A DNA stretch of 64,000 nt from Roseococcus sp. SYP-B2431 (GTDB taxonomy: Bacteria; Pseudomonadota; Alphaproteobacteria; Acetobacterales; Acetobacteraceae). A program made the translations under genes and the position numbers. Below the pieces are notes generated by a model. That model saw only the letters and a list, made by a program, of their open reading frames with translations. It was not told the DNA's origin and searched no databases. Positions 19,351-27,994 of the stretch are shown here, piece after piece. The stretch spans positions 1 to 64,000 of the forward strand of contig NZ_SJXD01000030.1 of the NCBI RefSeq assembly GCF_004336745.1, in the 5' to 3' direction. Positions within the stretch are counted from its first letter, which is position 1. Every line of letters begins with the position of its first letter.

Positions 19351-20385
19351 CTACCAGGCTTCCCCGAGGCGGCGCATGCGGCGGATCACATAACCCGCCC
19401 AGACCAGCTGCACCGCCAGCGCCGGCAGCACGACCAGCGGCTTGTCCGCCGGATCGAGCCCCAGGAAGACGAAGGCCAGCGCCGCGTGGAACAGCGCGAA
19501 GCCCCAATGCGCCCCCGCCACCGCGCGCACGGGAACGCCCGTGCGCTGCGCCATCTGGTAGAGGTGCGAGCGGTGCGGCGCGCTCACGCGCTCGCCGGCC
19601 AGCGCGCGCCGCGCCAGCGTGAAGCTCGCATCGAAGAGCAGCCCGAAGAGCAGCAGCGGCACGATGAGGAAGCTGACCTGGCTCGCCTCGAAGCCGGCCG
19701 CCGCCACGCCCAGCACCGCCAGCATGAAGCCCGCGAACTGGCTGCCCACGTCGCCCATGAAGATCCGCGCCGGATGCCAGTTGAAGGGCAGGAATCCCGC
19801 GAATCCGGCCAGCAGGAACATCGCCGCCGCATGCGCGAACCAGCTCTCGTTGAGCGCCGCGATCACCGCTAGCGTGGCGCTCGCGATGACCACGACGCCG
19901 GTGACCAGCCCGTCCAGCCCGTCCATGAAGTTCACGGCATTGGTGCAGCCGACGATCCAGAACAGCGTGATCGCGAGCCCGAGGATTCCGAGCTCCACCT
20001 CGCCGAGGACCGGCAGCGCCAGGGTCCGCAGCGCGAGCCCGGTGGCCATGGCCACCGCCGCCGCCGCCGCCTGGGCGCCGAGCTTCACGAGGAAGCTGAA
20101 ATCCTTCAGGTCGTCCGCCAGCGCGATCCCCGCGATCGCGACCGCCGCCAGCACGACCGCGGTGAAGCGCGTCTCGGCGAGGCTGGTGAAGTGATAGAGC
20201 ACCAGCATGCCGACGATGAAGGCCAGCACCGGCCCGACGCCGCCGCCCTTGGGCGTCGGCCGCGTGTGCGACTTGCGCGCGTCCGGATGGTCGAGGATCG
20301 GCCAGGCGATCATCGCCCGCACCGCCGCCGCCGAGACGAGGGCGAGCGGCGCGGCCATCAGCAGGGTGAGCAGATAGGGGGGCAT
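19351..20385 (-). CDS. WecA/MraY-like polyprenyl-phosphate sugar-1-phosphate transferase
   Basis: Integral membrane enzyme of 344 residues with about ten spans, in glycosyltransferase family 4. It transfers a sugar-1-phosphate from a UDP-sugar to undecaprenyl phosphate, starting O-antigen or exopolysaccharide synthesis. Diagnostic stretches: RKSHTRPTPKGGGVG (cytoplasmic loop), ALADDLKDFSF (DD pair), NAVNFMDGLDGL (NxxNxxDGxDGL) and FMGDVGSQ (catalytic Asp). The His-rich loop APHRSHLYQ is present (HRxH). MraY itself is less likely because no mur genes are nearby. No other polysaccharide gene is next to it. Confidence 0.87.
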   Translation of the reverse strand: MPPYLLTLLMAAPLALVSAAAVRAMIAWPILDHPDARKSHTRPTPKGGGVGPVLAFIVGMLVLYHFTSLAETRFTAVVLAAVAIAGIALADDLKDFSFLVKLGAQAAAAAVAMATGLALRTLALPVLGEVELGILGLAITLFWIVGCTNAVNFMDGLDGLVTGVVVIASATLAVIAALNESWFAHAAAMFLLAGFAGFLPFNWHPARIFMGDVGSQFAGFMLAVLGVAAAGFEASQVSFLIVPLLLFGLLFDASFTLARRALAGERVSAPHRSHLYQMAQRTGVPVRAVAGAHWGFALFHAALAFVFLGLDPADKPLVVLPALAVQLVWAGYVIRRMRRLGEAW

Positions 20386-20470
20386 CGGCCCGGCCTATGC
20401 AACGGGCCGGCCCGCGCCGCAATCGGCGGCCGCTCCGTTCCGGACTTGTTCTGGATAACGCGGGCCGGGC

Positions 20471-21568
20471 CTAGCTCCGGCCGGTCGCCGGCACGCTGCC
20501 GGACGCGCTCCCCTGCGCCTTCGCCGCCACGAGCGAGCGGCGGATATCCTGCTCGCAGGCGATCAGCTGCGCCTCGGCCGCCCGGCGCTGGGTCTTCGCC
20601 TCGTCGGCGATGCGCAGGCTGTCCTCGATGGTGCCCACCAGCGCCGCATTGGCCTGCTTGATCGCCTCGATGTCGAAGCTGCCGCGCTCCAGCTCCTTGC
20701 GGGCCTCGGCATTGCCGGTGCGCAGCGTCTCGGCATTGGCGACGAGCAGCTTGTTGGTCAGGTCCGTCGCCTGCTTCACCGCCGCCCCCGCCTCGCGCAT
20801 GCGGTGGATCGCCAGCGCCTGGGCGAGCTGCTGGCTCCACAACGGCACCGTATTGGCCAGCACCGACTGGATCTTCGAGGAGAGCGCCTTGTCGTTCTCC
20901 TGGATCAGCCGGATGGCCGGCAGCGTCTGCATCGCCACCTGCCGGGTGAGGCGCAGGTCGTGCACGCGCCGTTCCAGCTCGTCCCGGGCGGCGCGCGTGT
21001 CGCGCAGGGTCTGCGGCGAGAGCGCGTCGCCGCCCTCCTTCGCCGCCGCGGCCTCGAGCGCGGGGATCACCTCCGCATCCGTCTGCTTCAGCACGCGCTC
21101 GCCGGCGGCGATGTGGTCGGCCAGGGCGTGGAACCAGTCGAGGGTCGCGACATAGAGCCGCTCCAGCCGCTCCACATCCTCCAGCAGCCTGGTGCGGTGC
21201 GTGTCGAGCTTGGCGCCGATGAGGCCGACCTGCTCGCGCACGCCCTCGTAGCGCTGCACGATGGCGGTCGTCTCCGCGCCCGCCTTGGTGAAGATGCGCT
21301 GGAAGAAGCCCGGCTTCTCGCCGAGCGTCCCCACGTCGAACCCGCGCAGCGCGGAGAGCATGGCCGAGAGCGTCTGCCCGGCCTCGCCCGTCTCGCGGTT
21401 CTGCGCGCCTTCCAGCATGGCGTCGGCCGCGGCCTGCGCGCGGGATTGGGCCGCCGCGCCGAAGCGCAGGATGGTGCCGGGATCCTTGAGCTCGATCGCG
21501 GAGGCGAGACGCGCGATCTCCTCCTCGCGGACGGCGGGAGAGGTGGGCTGGACGGGGTTTTCGCTCAT
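20471..21568 (-). CDS. TelA-family toxic anion resistance protein
   Basis: 365-residue, largely helical cytoplasmic protein of the TelA family (named for tellurite resistance, real function unsettled). Family features: LRFGAAAQSRAQAAADAML, the long coiled-coil middle, LTRQVAMQTLPAIRLIQENDKAL, and NTVPLWSQQLAQALA. ATG 21568 overlaps the TGA of the XpaC-like gene (ATGA), so the two are coupled. XpaC-TelA pairs are a common bacterial arrangement; the pair may act on the cell envelope. Confidence 0.88.
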   Translation of the reverse strand: MSENPVQPTSPAVREEEIARLASAIELKDPGTILRFGAAAQSRAQAAADAMLEGAQNRETGEAGQTLSAMLSALRGFDVGTLGEKPGFFQRIFTKAGAETTAIVQRYEGVREQVGLIGAKLDTHRTRLLEDVERLERLYVATLDWFHALADHIAAGERVLKQTDAEVIPALEAAAAKEGGDALSPQTLRDTRAARDELERRVHDLRLTRQVAMQTLPAIRLIQENDKALSSKIQSVLANTVPLWSQQLAQALAIHRMREAGAAVKQATDLTNKLLVANAETLRTGNAEARKELERGSFDIEAIKQANAALVGTIEDSLRIADEAKTQRRAAEAQLIACEQDIRRSLVAAKAQGSASGSVPATGRS

Positions 21569-22443
21569 GTTCCTTCCTGGCGCAGCCGTTCGGCCAGCAC
21601 CTTCACCTGGATGTCGAGGGCCTCGCTCTCGGCCGAGCGCAGCTCGCTGCGGAGCTTGCGCGCGGAATCGGCGAGGTCGGTCAGCAGGGCGGGCAGCGTC
21701 TCCGGCGGCTCGGCGCCCGCCTCCAGCCGGTCGACGATGCGCGAGAGCCCGTCGAGATGCACGCTGAGGAAGCGTCGCGCGTCATGCAGCCGGGCCGGGC
21801 GGGCCTCCAGATCCTCGACGACGCCCTGCATGGCGCCGGCGGCCTCCAGCAGCTGCATGCCGAGCGGCAAATGCGGCGCGGCGCCGGCGATGCGGGCGAG
21901 TTGGCCGCGCGGGCCCTCGAGCAGGTCGGGCTTGGCGGGCTCCGCCACCGGCTCGGGGACCGGCTCCGCCACCACCTCGATCTCGGTCTCGGCGAGGTCC
22001 TGGGTGAGCAGCCGCGTACCGAACCAGGCACCGAAGCCGAGCGCCGCCGCGATGGGCGGATGCAGCCCAGCGGACATGAAGGCGACGATGCCGGCGGCCA
22101 CGCCCATCAGCACGGCGCCGCGGCGCGTGTCGCCCTCGGTGCCGCGGGCCATGCGGTTCGCGGCCATCCAGGCCAGGGCCAGGCCGAGGATCGAGCCCGC
22201 CAGCCGGTGAGGGCGCCCCAGCACGATCTCGGCGGGAATGTCGAGCATCAGCGGCCAGAGGAAGGCCGGCAGCATCCAGACGCGCCAGCCGAAGACGCGG
22301 CGCGGCTGGTCGCCCTCGCGGTTCCAGGGCGACCAGCCGGGCGGCCGGATGCCGCGGCCCTCGCGAAGGCGCTGGCGGAACTCGTCCTTCCGCTGGCGCC
22401 ATTCCCGCTTCATCGCGCGCTTCTGCTCCCGCCAGACGCCCAT
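21565..22443 (-). CDS. XpaC-like (5-bromo-4-chloroindolyl phosphate hydrolysis) membrane protein
   Basis: 292 residues. A basic N-terminal cytoplasmic part (KRAMKREWRQRKDEFRQ) is followed by three or four membrane spans (about residues 52-145). An acidic Pro/Glu linker (VVAEPVPEPVAEPAKP) and a helical C-terminal domain (LEARPARLHDARRFLSVHL) complete it. Gene order and overlap with telA support XpaC family membership. ATG 22443 overlaps the TGA of a 38-codon gene by one base (TGATG). The biochemical activity is unknown, because the name comes from a phenotype. Confidence 0.75.
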   Translation of the reverse strand: MGVWREQKRAMKREWRQRKDEFRQRLREGRGIRPPGWSPWNREGDQPRRVFGWRVWMLPAFLWPLMLDIPAEIVLGRPHRLAGSILGLALAWMAANRMARGTEGDTRRGAVLMGVAAGIVAFMSAGLHPPIAAALGFGAWFGTRLLTQDLAETEIEVVAEPVPEPVAEPAKPDLLEGPRGQLARIAGAAPHLPLGMQLLEAAGAMQGVVEDLEARPARLHDARRFLSVHLDGLSRIVDRLEAGAEPPETLPALLTDLADSARKLRSELRSAESEALDIQVKVLAERLRQEGT

Positions 22444-22559
22444 CAGCGGAAGAGCGCGATCACGGCGGGCAGCCAGAGGCTGAGGCCGAGCAGCCCGAGG
22501 CCGATGGTCCAGCGCAGGGGCGCGGGCCAATGGGGAAGGAGGGGTGTCTTGCCGAACAT
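22443..22559 (-). CDS. Small single-span membrane peptide at the head of the xpaC-telA operon
   Basis: 38 residues. A short polar N-terminus (MFGKTPLLPHWPAPLR) is followed by one hydrophobic helix (WTIGLGLLGLSLWLPAVIAL) and a C-terminal FR. Its TGA overlaps the xpaC-like ATG (TGATG), which argues that it is translated. No strong ribosome binding site is visible. The family is not recognised. It could be a third component of the XpaC/TelA system. Confidence 0.5.
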   Translation of the reverse strand: MFGKTPLLPHWPAPLRWTIGLGLLGLSLWLPAVIALFR

Positions 22560-22637
22560 TCTGGCGAGACATGTTGCCCGGGGAGGGTCACGGTGCAAGG
22601 CCCAGGATGCAGGCAACCTCCGCGCCATCACGCGGAC

Positions 22638-23522
22638 ATGTTTGGCGTGATATTGCGCTGCGACATGTGGATGCGCCGAAGCCTGATCGCCGCCGGGATC
22701 CTGGGCGCCTCCTCGGGGGCCTACGGCTTCGGCTACTCGCCCACCAGCGGGCCCGCCGTCGCGCGCTATGCGCTGACGCCCGCGGGCTGGCCACCGGGGC
22801 TGCGCGTGCGGATCGCGGTGCTGGCCGACCTGCATGCCGGGGCGCCGCTGATGACCGCGGAACGGGTGGCGGGGATCGTTGACGCCACCAATGCCCTGAC
22901 GCCCGACATGGTGCTGCTGCTCGGCGACTACGGGCCGGTGAGCCTGCTGGTGCGGGCGCCCTACCGCCCCGCCGAGATCGCCCCCATCCTCGGACGGCTG
23001 CGCGCGCCGCTCGGGCGCTTCTGCGTCTCGGGCAACCATGACTGGTGGGAGGATCCGGAGGTCATGGCCCGTCGCAGCCGGGAGCCGGAATGGCTGCGCC
23101 AGCTGCGGATCGCGGGCATCCGGCCGCTCCAGAATGCGGCGACTCGGCTGCCGCAGGGCTTCTGGATCGCCGGGATCGACAGCCAGATCGCCTATCAGTG
23201 GAACCGCGGCGCGGACGACCTGCCCGGCGCGCTCGCCGCGATCACCGACGACGCGCCGGTGATCCTGATGGCGCATGAGCCGGACATCTTCGCGACGATG
23301 CCCGACCGCGTGGCGCTCACCCTCTGCGGCCATACGCATGGCGGCCAGGTGCGGATCCTCGGCTATTCGCCGCGCGTGCCCTCGCGCTACGGCAATCGCT
23401 ACGCCTATGGGCTGGTGGAGGAGGGTCGGCGTCGGCTGATCGTCTCGGGCGGGCTCGGCACCTCGAAGATCCCGGTGCGCTTCGGCGTGCCGCCGGAGAT
23501 CGTGGAGGTTACCCTGGGGTAG
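22638..23522 (+). CDS. Membrane-anchored metallophosphoesterase (YkuE/YaeI type)
   Basis: Calcineurin-like phosphoesterase of about 294 residues. Metal ligands are in the order expected: AVLADLHAG (DxH), LLLGDYGP (GD), VSGNHDWW (GNHD), LMAHEPD (H) and CGHTHGGQV (GHxH). A hydrophobic stretch near the N-terminus (SLIAAGILGASSGAYGFGY) suggests a signal anchor, as in YaeI/YkuE proteins that act at the membrane on lipid A precursors or similar. Possible starts are ATG 22638, 22665 and 22671; none has a clear Shine-Dalgarno. In GDYGP an Asp is followed by Tyr where many homologues have Phe. Confidence 0.82.
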   Translation: MFGVILRCDMWMRRSLIAAGILGASSGAYGFGYSPTSGPAVARYALTPAGWPPGLRVRIAVLADLHAGAPLMTAERVAGIVDATNALTPDMVLLLGDYGPVSLLVRAPYRPAEIAPILGRLRAPLGRFCVSGNHDWWEDPEVMARRSREPEWLRQLRIAGIRPLQNAATRLPQGFWIAGIDSQIAYQWNRGADDLPGALAAITDDAPVILMAHEPDIFATMPDRVALTLCGHTHGGQVRILGYSPRVPSRYGNRYAYGLVEEGRRRLIVSGGLGTSKIPVRFGVPPEIVEVTLG

Positions 23523-23537
23523 GGGCGGCCCGGGCCG

Positions 23538-23942
23538 TCAGGATCCGGTCGGGGCCCAGAGGCCGAACAGCAGCAGCCCCGCGCCGGCGCCCAGCGCGCC
23601 GAAGGTCAGCACCATGCCGAGCTGGCGGAGGATGAGCTTCTCCGGCTCCGGCGAGAGACCCAGCGCGTGCAGCAGGCGCCCGCCCAGCGTCGCCCCGCCC
23701 AGGATGTGCAGCAGCCCGGGCGCCAGGTCCCGCGCCTCCAGCAGCAGGAGCAGCAGCAACGCCATCGGCGCGTATTCGACGAAGTTGGCCTGGGCGCGGA
23801 TGGCGCGCAGCAGCCGCCGGTCCTCGCCAGGGCCGAGATGCGTGCCCGTGGCCCGGCGCCGCAGGCTCACCCGCGCCGAGAGCAGCATCAGCAGCAGCGC
23901 CAGCAGGCCGGCATAGAGCGAGGTGACGGGAAAGGCGGTCAT
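23538..23942 (-). CDS. MAPEG family membrane protein
   Basis: 134 residues with four predicted spans. The MAPEG pattern is visible as RRLLRAIRAQANFVEYAPMALLLLLLLEA, containing the conserved RxQxNxxEY. The C-terminal LRQLGMVLTFGALGAGAGLLLF completes the bundle. Members are membrane-bound glutathione or eicosanoid enzymes, but bacterial substrates are unknown. ATG 23942 overlaps the TGA of the upstream esterase gene (ATGA). A second MAPEG protein is encoded at 45251-45643. Confidence 0.85.
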   Translation of the reverse strand: MTAFPVTSLYAGLLALLLMLLSARVSLRRRATGTHLGPGEDRRLLRAIRAQANFVEYAPMALLLLLLLEARDLAPGLLHILGGATLGGRLLHALGLSPEPEKLILRQLGMVLTFGALGAGAGLLLFGLWAPTGS

Positions 23943-24691
23943 GCCAGGAACGGCTCCACCTCGGCCAGGAAGCCGTGCGGATTGTCGGCGTGCAGCCAGT
24001 GGCCGGCCTTCTCCACCACGGCGAAGCGCGCCTGCGGGAAGAGCCGGCGGAAGAGCTCGTGGTTGTCGGGCCGGATGTAGCGGCTCTCCGCGCCGGAAAG
24101 GATGAGCGCCGGGCCCTCGTAGCGGCCGGATTCGGCAAAGTCCTCGATGGCGGTCATGGAGCCCGCGAGTTCCGCCAGACCGAGCTTCCAGCCCGGCGGC
24201 TGCGCGGAAAAGTCCAGCGATTGCAGCAGGAAGGCGCGGATGCCGGCCTCGGGCACGGAGGGCTCCAGCGCCGCGTCGGCCTGCTTGCGGGTCAGCCCTT
24301 CCGTCAGGGGAATGGCGCGGATGGCCGCGAGATAGCCGCGCATGGCCGGCGGGTACTTCACCGGCGCGATGTCGGCCACGATCAGCCGCCCGACCATCCC
24401 GCCATGCCGCAGGGCCAGCGCCATGGCGACCTTGCCGCCCATGGAGTGGCCGAGCACCGCCGGCGCCCGCAGCCCGCGCGCGGCGATGAGCTCGCAGAGA
24501 TCGGCCGCCATCTCGGCATAGCCGCCGGGCGCGCGCGGGCTCTCGCCGTGGTTGCGCAGGTCCGGCGCCAGGACATGGTGCCGCTGGGCCAGCCGCTTCT
24601 GGATGCCGCCCCAGTTCCGGGCGGCGCCGAAGAGGCCGTGCAGGAGGAGGACCGGGCTGCCCTCGCCCATCTCGATGACGTTCAGCTTCAT
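23939..24691 (-). CDS. Alpha/beta-fold hydrolase (YbfF-like esterase)
   Basis: Cytoplasmic esterase of 250 residues. The oxyanion segment is LLLHGLFGAARNWG, then APDLRNHGES. The nucleophile elbow GHSMGG, the acid in LILSGAESRYI (Asp replaced by Glu/Ser region) and the catalytic His in VEKAGHWLHAD complete the triad region. Length and the motif DLRNHG match the YbfF/acyl-CoA thioesterase-esterase group. Coupled to the downstream MAPEG gene; the DMT exporter gene ends four bases before its start. Confidence 0.85.
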   Translation of the reverse strand: MKLNVIEMGEGSPVLLLHGLFGAARNWGGIQKRLAQRHHVLAPDLRNHGESPRAPGGYAEMAADLCELIAARGLRAPAVLGHSMGGKVAMALALRHGGMVGRLIVADIAPVKYPPAMRGYLAAIRAIPLTEGLTRKQADAALEPSVPEAGIRAFLLQSLDFSAQPPGWKLGLAELAGSMTAIEDFAESGRYEGPALILSGAESRYIRPDNHELFRRLFPQARFAVVEKAGHWLHADNPHGFLAEVEPFLA

Positions 24692-24695
24692 GGGA

Positions 24696-25571
24696 CTATC
24701 CTCTAGCAGCCAGGACGACGCTCAGCAGCACCAGGCTGCCGCCGAGGATGAGATCCCAGCCCAGCGGCTCGCCCAGCCAGACCACGGCCAGGGCGACGCC
24801 GAAGACCGGCACCAGCAGGAAGCCGACGGAGGCGAGCACGGCGTTGAGGTGCCGCGCCGCCTCCACATTGGCCCAGGTGCCGATCGGCGCCGCGACCAAC
24901 CCGATGAAGGCGACGGCCCACAGCGCCGGCCCGCCGACGCCCCCGCCAGCCGAGAAGGGCTCGCGCCAGAGGGCGAGCGGCAGGAGGACGACCAGCGCAG
25001 CCACGGCGAAGACCCAGGGCAGCAGCTCGAGGATGGGCCGCGTCGGCGGCCGGAGCCGCGTCACGACGATGGCGATGCTCCAGAACAGGGCCGAGGCCAG
25101 CAGCATGCCATGGCCGAGCAGCATGCCCGGCGCCGACCAGTCGATCGCCCAGGGCCCCATCATGACGAGGATGCCGAGCAGGCCGATGCCGGCCGCGGCC
25201 CAGCGCAGCGGCGAGACCTTCTCCTTCAGAATCCAGACGGAGAGCGGGACGAGCCAATAGGTCGTGACGTTGCAGAGGATGGCCGTGCGCCCCGCCGGCA
25301 CCATCGCCAGCGCCATGTGCGAGAGGGCGAAGAAGCCGCCGATCTGCAGCAGCCCGAGGGTCGCGATCACGGGCCAGTCGTGCCGCGGCGGCAGGTGGAG
25401 GCGGCCCAGCGCGGCCATCACGGCGCCCGTGGCCACCGCGGCGAGTCCCGCCCGGCCGAAGCCGAACCAGAGCGGCGTGGCGAACTGATAGGCGTGCTTG
25501 GTGAGCGGCCAGATCCCGCCGAAGAACACGACCACCAGCAGCAGGAGCTGGAGCGCCCTGCCCTGGCTCAT
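24696..25571 (-). CDS. DMT superfamily (EamA) exporter
   Basis: 291 residues with ten predicted transmembrane spans made of two EamA repeats (about 5-140 and 150-285). Typical features are WPLTKHAYQFATPLWFGFGRAG in span 1-2 and PLSVWILKEKVSPLRWAAAGIGLLG before the midpoint, mirrored by VALAVVWLGEPLGWDLILGG near the end. The likely role is efflux of small metabolites or amino acids; the substrate is unknown. It starts at ATG 25571 and is followed after four bases by the esterase gene. Confidence 0.88.
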   Translation of the reverse strand: MSQGRALQLLLLVVVFFGGIWPLTKHAYQFATPLWFGFGRAGLAAVATGAVMAALGRLHLPPRHDWPVIATLGLLQIGGFFALSHMALAMVPAGRTAILCNVTTYWLVPLSVWILKEKVSPLRWAAAGIGLLGILVMMGPWAIDWSAPGMLLGHGMLLASALFWSIAIVVTRLRPPTRPILELLPWVFAVAALVVLLPLALWREPFSAGGGVGGPALWAVAFIGLVAAPIGTWANVEAARHLNAVLASVGFLLVPVFGVALAVVWLGEPLGWDLILGGSLVLLSVVLAARG

Positions 25572-25638
25572 GGCCCGGGGATCCGGGGCCGGGATAAGGC
25601 CCGTGGGACAGCGCCGCCGGGCCGGTGGTCCATGCGGG

Positions 25639-26640
25639 CTAAACCGTCAGCACGATCTTCCCGATGTGCTGGCTGCTCTCCATGAGCTCGTGCGCCCTGA
25701 CGGCCTCGGCCAGCGGGAAGGTGGCGTGGATGTGCGGGCCGGCCTTGCCCTGCTCCAGCAGCGGCCAGACCTTGGCCCGCAGCGCGTCGGCGATCTCCGC
25801 CTTCTGCGCCGTGGTGCGCGGCCGCATGGTGCTGCCGGTCACGTTCAGGCGCTTCACCATGATCGGGCGGAGGTCCGCCTCCGGGACCATGGGGCCGCTC
25901 AGGAAGGCGATGATGGAAAGCCGGCCGTCCAGCTTCAGGCAGCGGAGGTTCCGGTTGAAATAGGGCCCGCCCACCATGTCCAGCACCACGTCGACCAGCT
26001 TGCCGTCGGTGACGCGCTTCACCTCCTCGAAGAAGTCGTGGCTGCGGTAGTTGATGGCGTGGTCGGCGCCGAACTTGCGCACCGCCTCGCACTTCTCCTC
26101 CGAGCCCACGGTGGTAAGGACCTGGCAGCCGAAGGCCTTGGCGAGCTGGATGGCCGTCAGGCCGATGCCCGAGCTGCCGCCGTGGATCAGCACGGTCTCG
26201 CCCGGCTTGAGGCTCGCCCCGGCCGCGTGCGGCGTGCCGAAGAGGTTCGCCCAGACAGTGAAGTAGGTCTCCGGGACCGCGGCGGCGCGGATGGCGTCGT
26301 AGCCCTTGGGCCAGGGCAGGGTCTGGCTTTGCGGCGCCGTGCAATACTCGGCATAGGCCCCGCCGTTCGTCAGTGCGCAGACCTTGTCGCCGACCTTGAA
26401 GCCCGTGACCGAGCCGCCGAGCGCGACCACCTCGCCCGCGCATTCCAGCCCCAGGATGGGGGAGGCGCCGGGCGGCGGCGGATAGCTGCCGGAGCGCTGG
26501 GCCACATCGGGCCGGTTCACGCCCGTCGCCTCGACCTTGATGAGCACCTCGTCCGCCGCCGGCGTCGGCACCGGCCCGCTCGCGACGGTCATCACCTCGG
26601 GGCCGCCGCCTGCGCCATGGGCGATGTAGGTCATGTTCAT
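25639..26640 (-). CDS. Zinc-independent NAD(P)H:quinone oxidoreductase (medium-chain dehydrogenase)
   Basis: 333 residues, PIG3/QOR group. N-terminal GroES-like domain (VLIKVEATGVNRPDVAQRSG, then LGLECAGEVVALG) and a Rossmann fold (VLIHGGSSGIGLTAIQLAKAFG). No structural-zinc cysteine cluster is present. GNRPD-like NRPDVAQR is characteristic of the PIG3 subfamily. GGAGG eight bases before ATG 26640 fixes the start. Expected to reduce quinones with NADPH in the cytoplasm. Confidence 0.88.
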   Translation of the reverse strand: MNMTYIAHGAGGGPEVMTVASGPVPTPAADEVLIKVEATGVNRPDVAQRSGSYPPPPGASPILGLECAGEVVALGGSVTGFKVGDKVCALTNGGAYAEYCTAPQSQTLPWPKGYDAIRAAAVPETYFTVWANLFGTPHAAGASLKPGETVLIHGGSSGIGLTAIQLAKAFGCQVLTTVGSEEKCEAVRKFGADHAINYRSHDFFEEVKRVTDGKLVDVVLDMVGGPYFNRNLRCLKLDGRLSIIAFLSGPMVPEADLRPIMVKRLNVTGSTMRPRTTAQKAEIADALRAKVWPLLEQGKAGPHIHATFPLAEAVRAHELMESSQHIGKIVLTV

Positions 26641-26779
26641 GGGCGGTCCCTCCAGATGCGGGCGCAGGTTTCCGCCCGCGCCGGGGGACCGTCAAGAGAG
26701 GGGAACGCCGGCCCGCCGCGCATCCGCGACGCCTTTCGGTCATTGCGCGGCGCGCAATTGCGGCGGAAACTGGGCAGAG

Positions 26780-27949
26780 ATGCGCCGCCGCCTCGCCCTT
26801 GCCCTGCCGTTCCTGGCTGCCCCTGCGCTTGCGCAGCAGCAGGCGGCCGAGTGGCGCGTCGGCGCGCTCTTCCCGCTGTCGGGCGCCGCCGCCCTGGTCG
26901 GCGACGAGGCCGCGCGCGGGCTCGAACTCGCCGTCGAGGAGCGCAACGCGGCCGGCGGCCGCGCCATCCGCCTCATCCGCGCCGATGTCACCGAGCCGGC
27001 CCAGGCCCTCGCCGAGGCCCGCCGCCTGATCCAGCAGGAGCGCGCGGGGCTGCTTTTCGGCAGCGTCTCGGCCCCGATCGGCCTGGCCGCCATCCAGGCC
27101 GCCGAGTCGCTCGAGACCCCCTTCGTCGAGCTGGCCGCCGCCGCGGACAACCTGACCGAGCGGGGCGCCCGGCACCTGGTGCGGACGGCGCCGCGCGCCG
27201 CGGATTACGGCATCCTCGGCGCCGAGGCCCTGACGCGCTTCCTGCCGGGCCATCTCGGCCGGCCGGCCGAGGCGCTGCGGGTCGCGCTGCTGCACGAGAA
27301 CGGCGGCACCTCCGAGAGCATTGCCCTGGCCCTCGATGCCCGGCTGCGCGAGGCGGGCGTGATGGTGGCCGAACGGCTGCCGCATGGCGCCCGCACCAGC
27401 GAGATGGCGGCCATGGTCCACCGCCTGCGCGCCGCGAGCGTCAACGTGCTGATCCACGCGGCCAATGAGGGCGACGCCATCTCGCTCTTCCGGGCGCTGG
27501 CGGAGGCGAACTGGCGGCCGGCCGCGGTGATCGGCGCCGGGCTGGCCTGGGGCCTGGCGGACCTGGCGCGCGCCGTCGGGCCCGCGCTGGATTCCGCCTT
27601 CGCGCTGGACGTTCCGCCCATCGAGACGGCCGACCGCGTGGCGCATGGGGCGCGCCCCTTCGCGGAGGTCTATCAGCGGCGCTGGGGCACGCCGCCGCGC
27701 TCGGGCCTTTCGCTGGCCGCCTATGCCGGGGCGCAGCTCGTGCTGTCCCAGCCGAACCTGGAGCGCGGGCCGCTGCGCGCGGGGCTCGTCGCCATGGATC
27801 TTGCCGAGGGAAGCCTGCCGAACGGCTGGGGCTTCCGGATCGACGAGCGGGGCCAGAACACGCGGGCACGGCCGGTGCTGCTGCAATGGCAGGCGGGGAA
27901 GCCGGTGGCGGTGTTCCCGGCCGAGATGGCGGCCGCCGCGCCGGTCTAG
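26780..27949 (+). CDS. LivK-like periplasmic binding protein (orphan)
   Basis: 389 residues with a signal peptide (MRRRLALALPFLAAPALAQ). The body is a type I periplasmic binding fold: WRVGALFPLSGAAALVGDEAARGLELAVEERNAAGG, the family start for branched-chain amino acid, amide and urea receptors. No LivHMGF genes are adjacent, so the receptor is unlinked to its transporter or serves a sensor. ATG 26780 follows a GGGCAGAG. Divergent from the quinone oxidoreductase gene. Confidence 0.87.
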   Translation: MRRRLALALPFLAAPALAQQQAAEWRVGALFPLSGAAALVGDEAARGLELAVEERNAAGGRAIRLIRADVTEPAQALAEARRLIQQERAGLLFGSVSAPIGLAAIQAAESLETPFVELAAAADNLTERGARHLVRTAPRAADYGILGAEALTRFLPGHLGRPAEALRVALLHENGGTSESIALALDARLREAGVMVAERLPHGARTSEMAAMVHRLRAASVNVLIHAANEGDAISLFRALAEANWRPAAVIGAGLAWGLADLARAVGPALDSAFALDVPPIETADRVAHGARPFAEVYQRRWGTPPRSGLSLAAYAGAQLVLSQPNLERGPLRAGLVAMDLAEGSLPNGWGFRIDERGQNTRARPVLLQWQAGKPVAVFPAEMAAAAPV

Positions 27950-27994
27950 GTGGCGCCCGGTCGTCCCGCCCGCGCGGATCGTCGCAGGCCTGCC

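Noticed and set aside
23743-23772. GCAAC-N16-CGAC within the MAPEG gene
   Set aside because: The -10 does not match, it is inside a coding sequence and does not precede a start.
26656-26679. GCGGGCG/CGCCCGC hairpin upstream of the LivK-like gene
   Set aside because: Short GC-rich complementarity of this kind is frequent in this genome and nothing else supports function.
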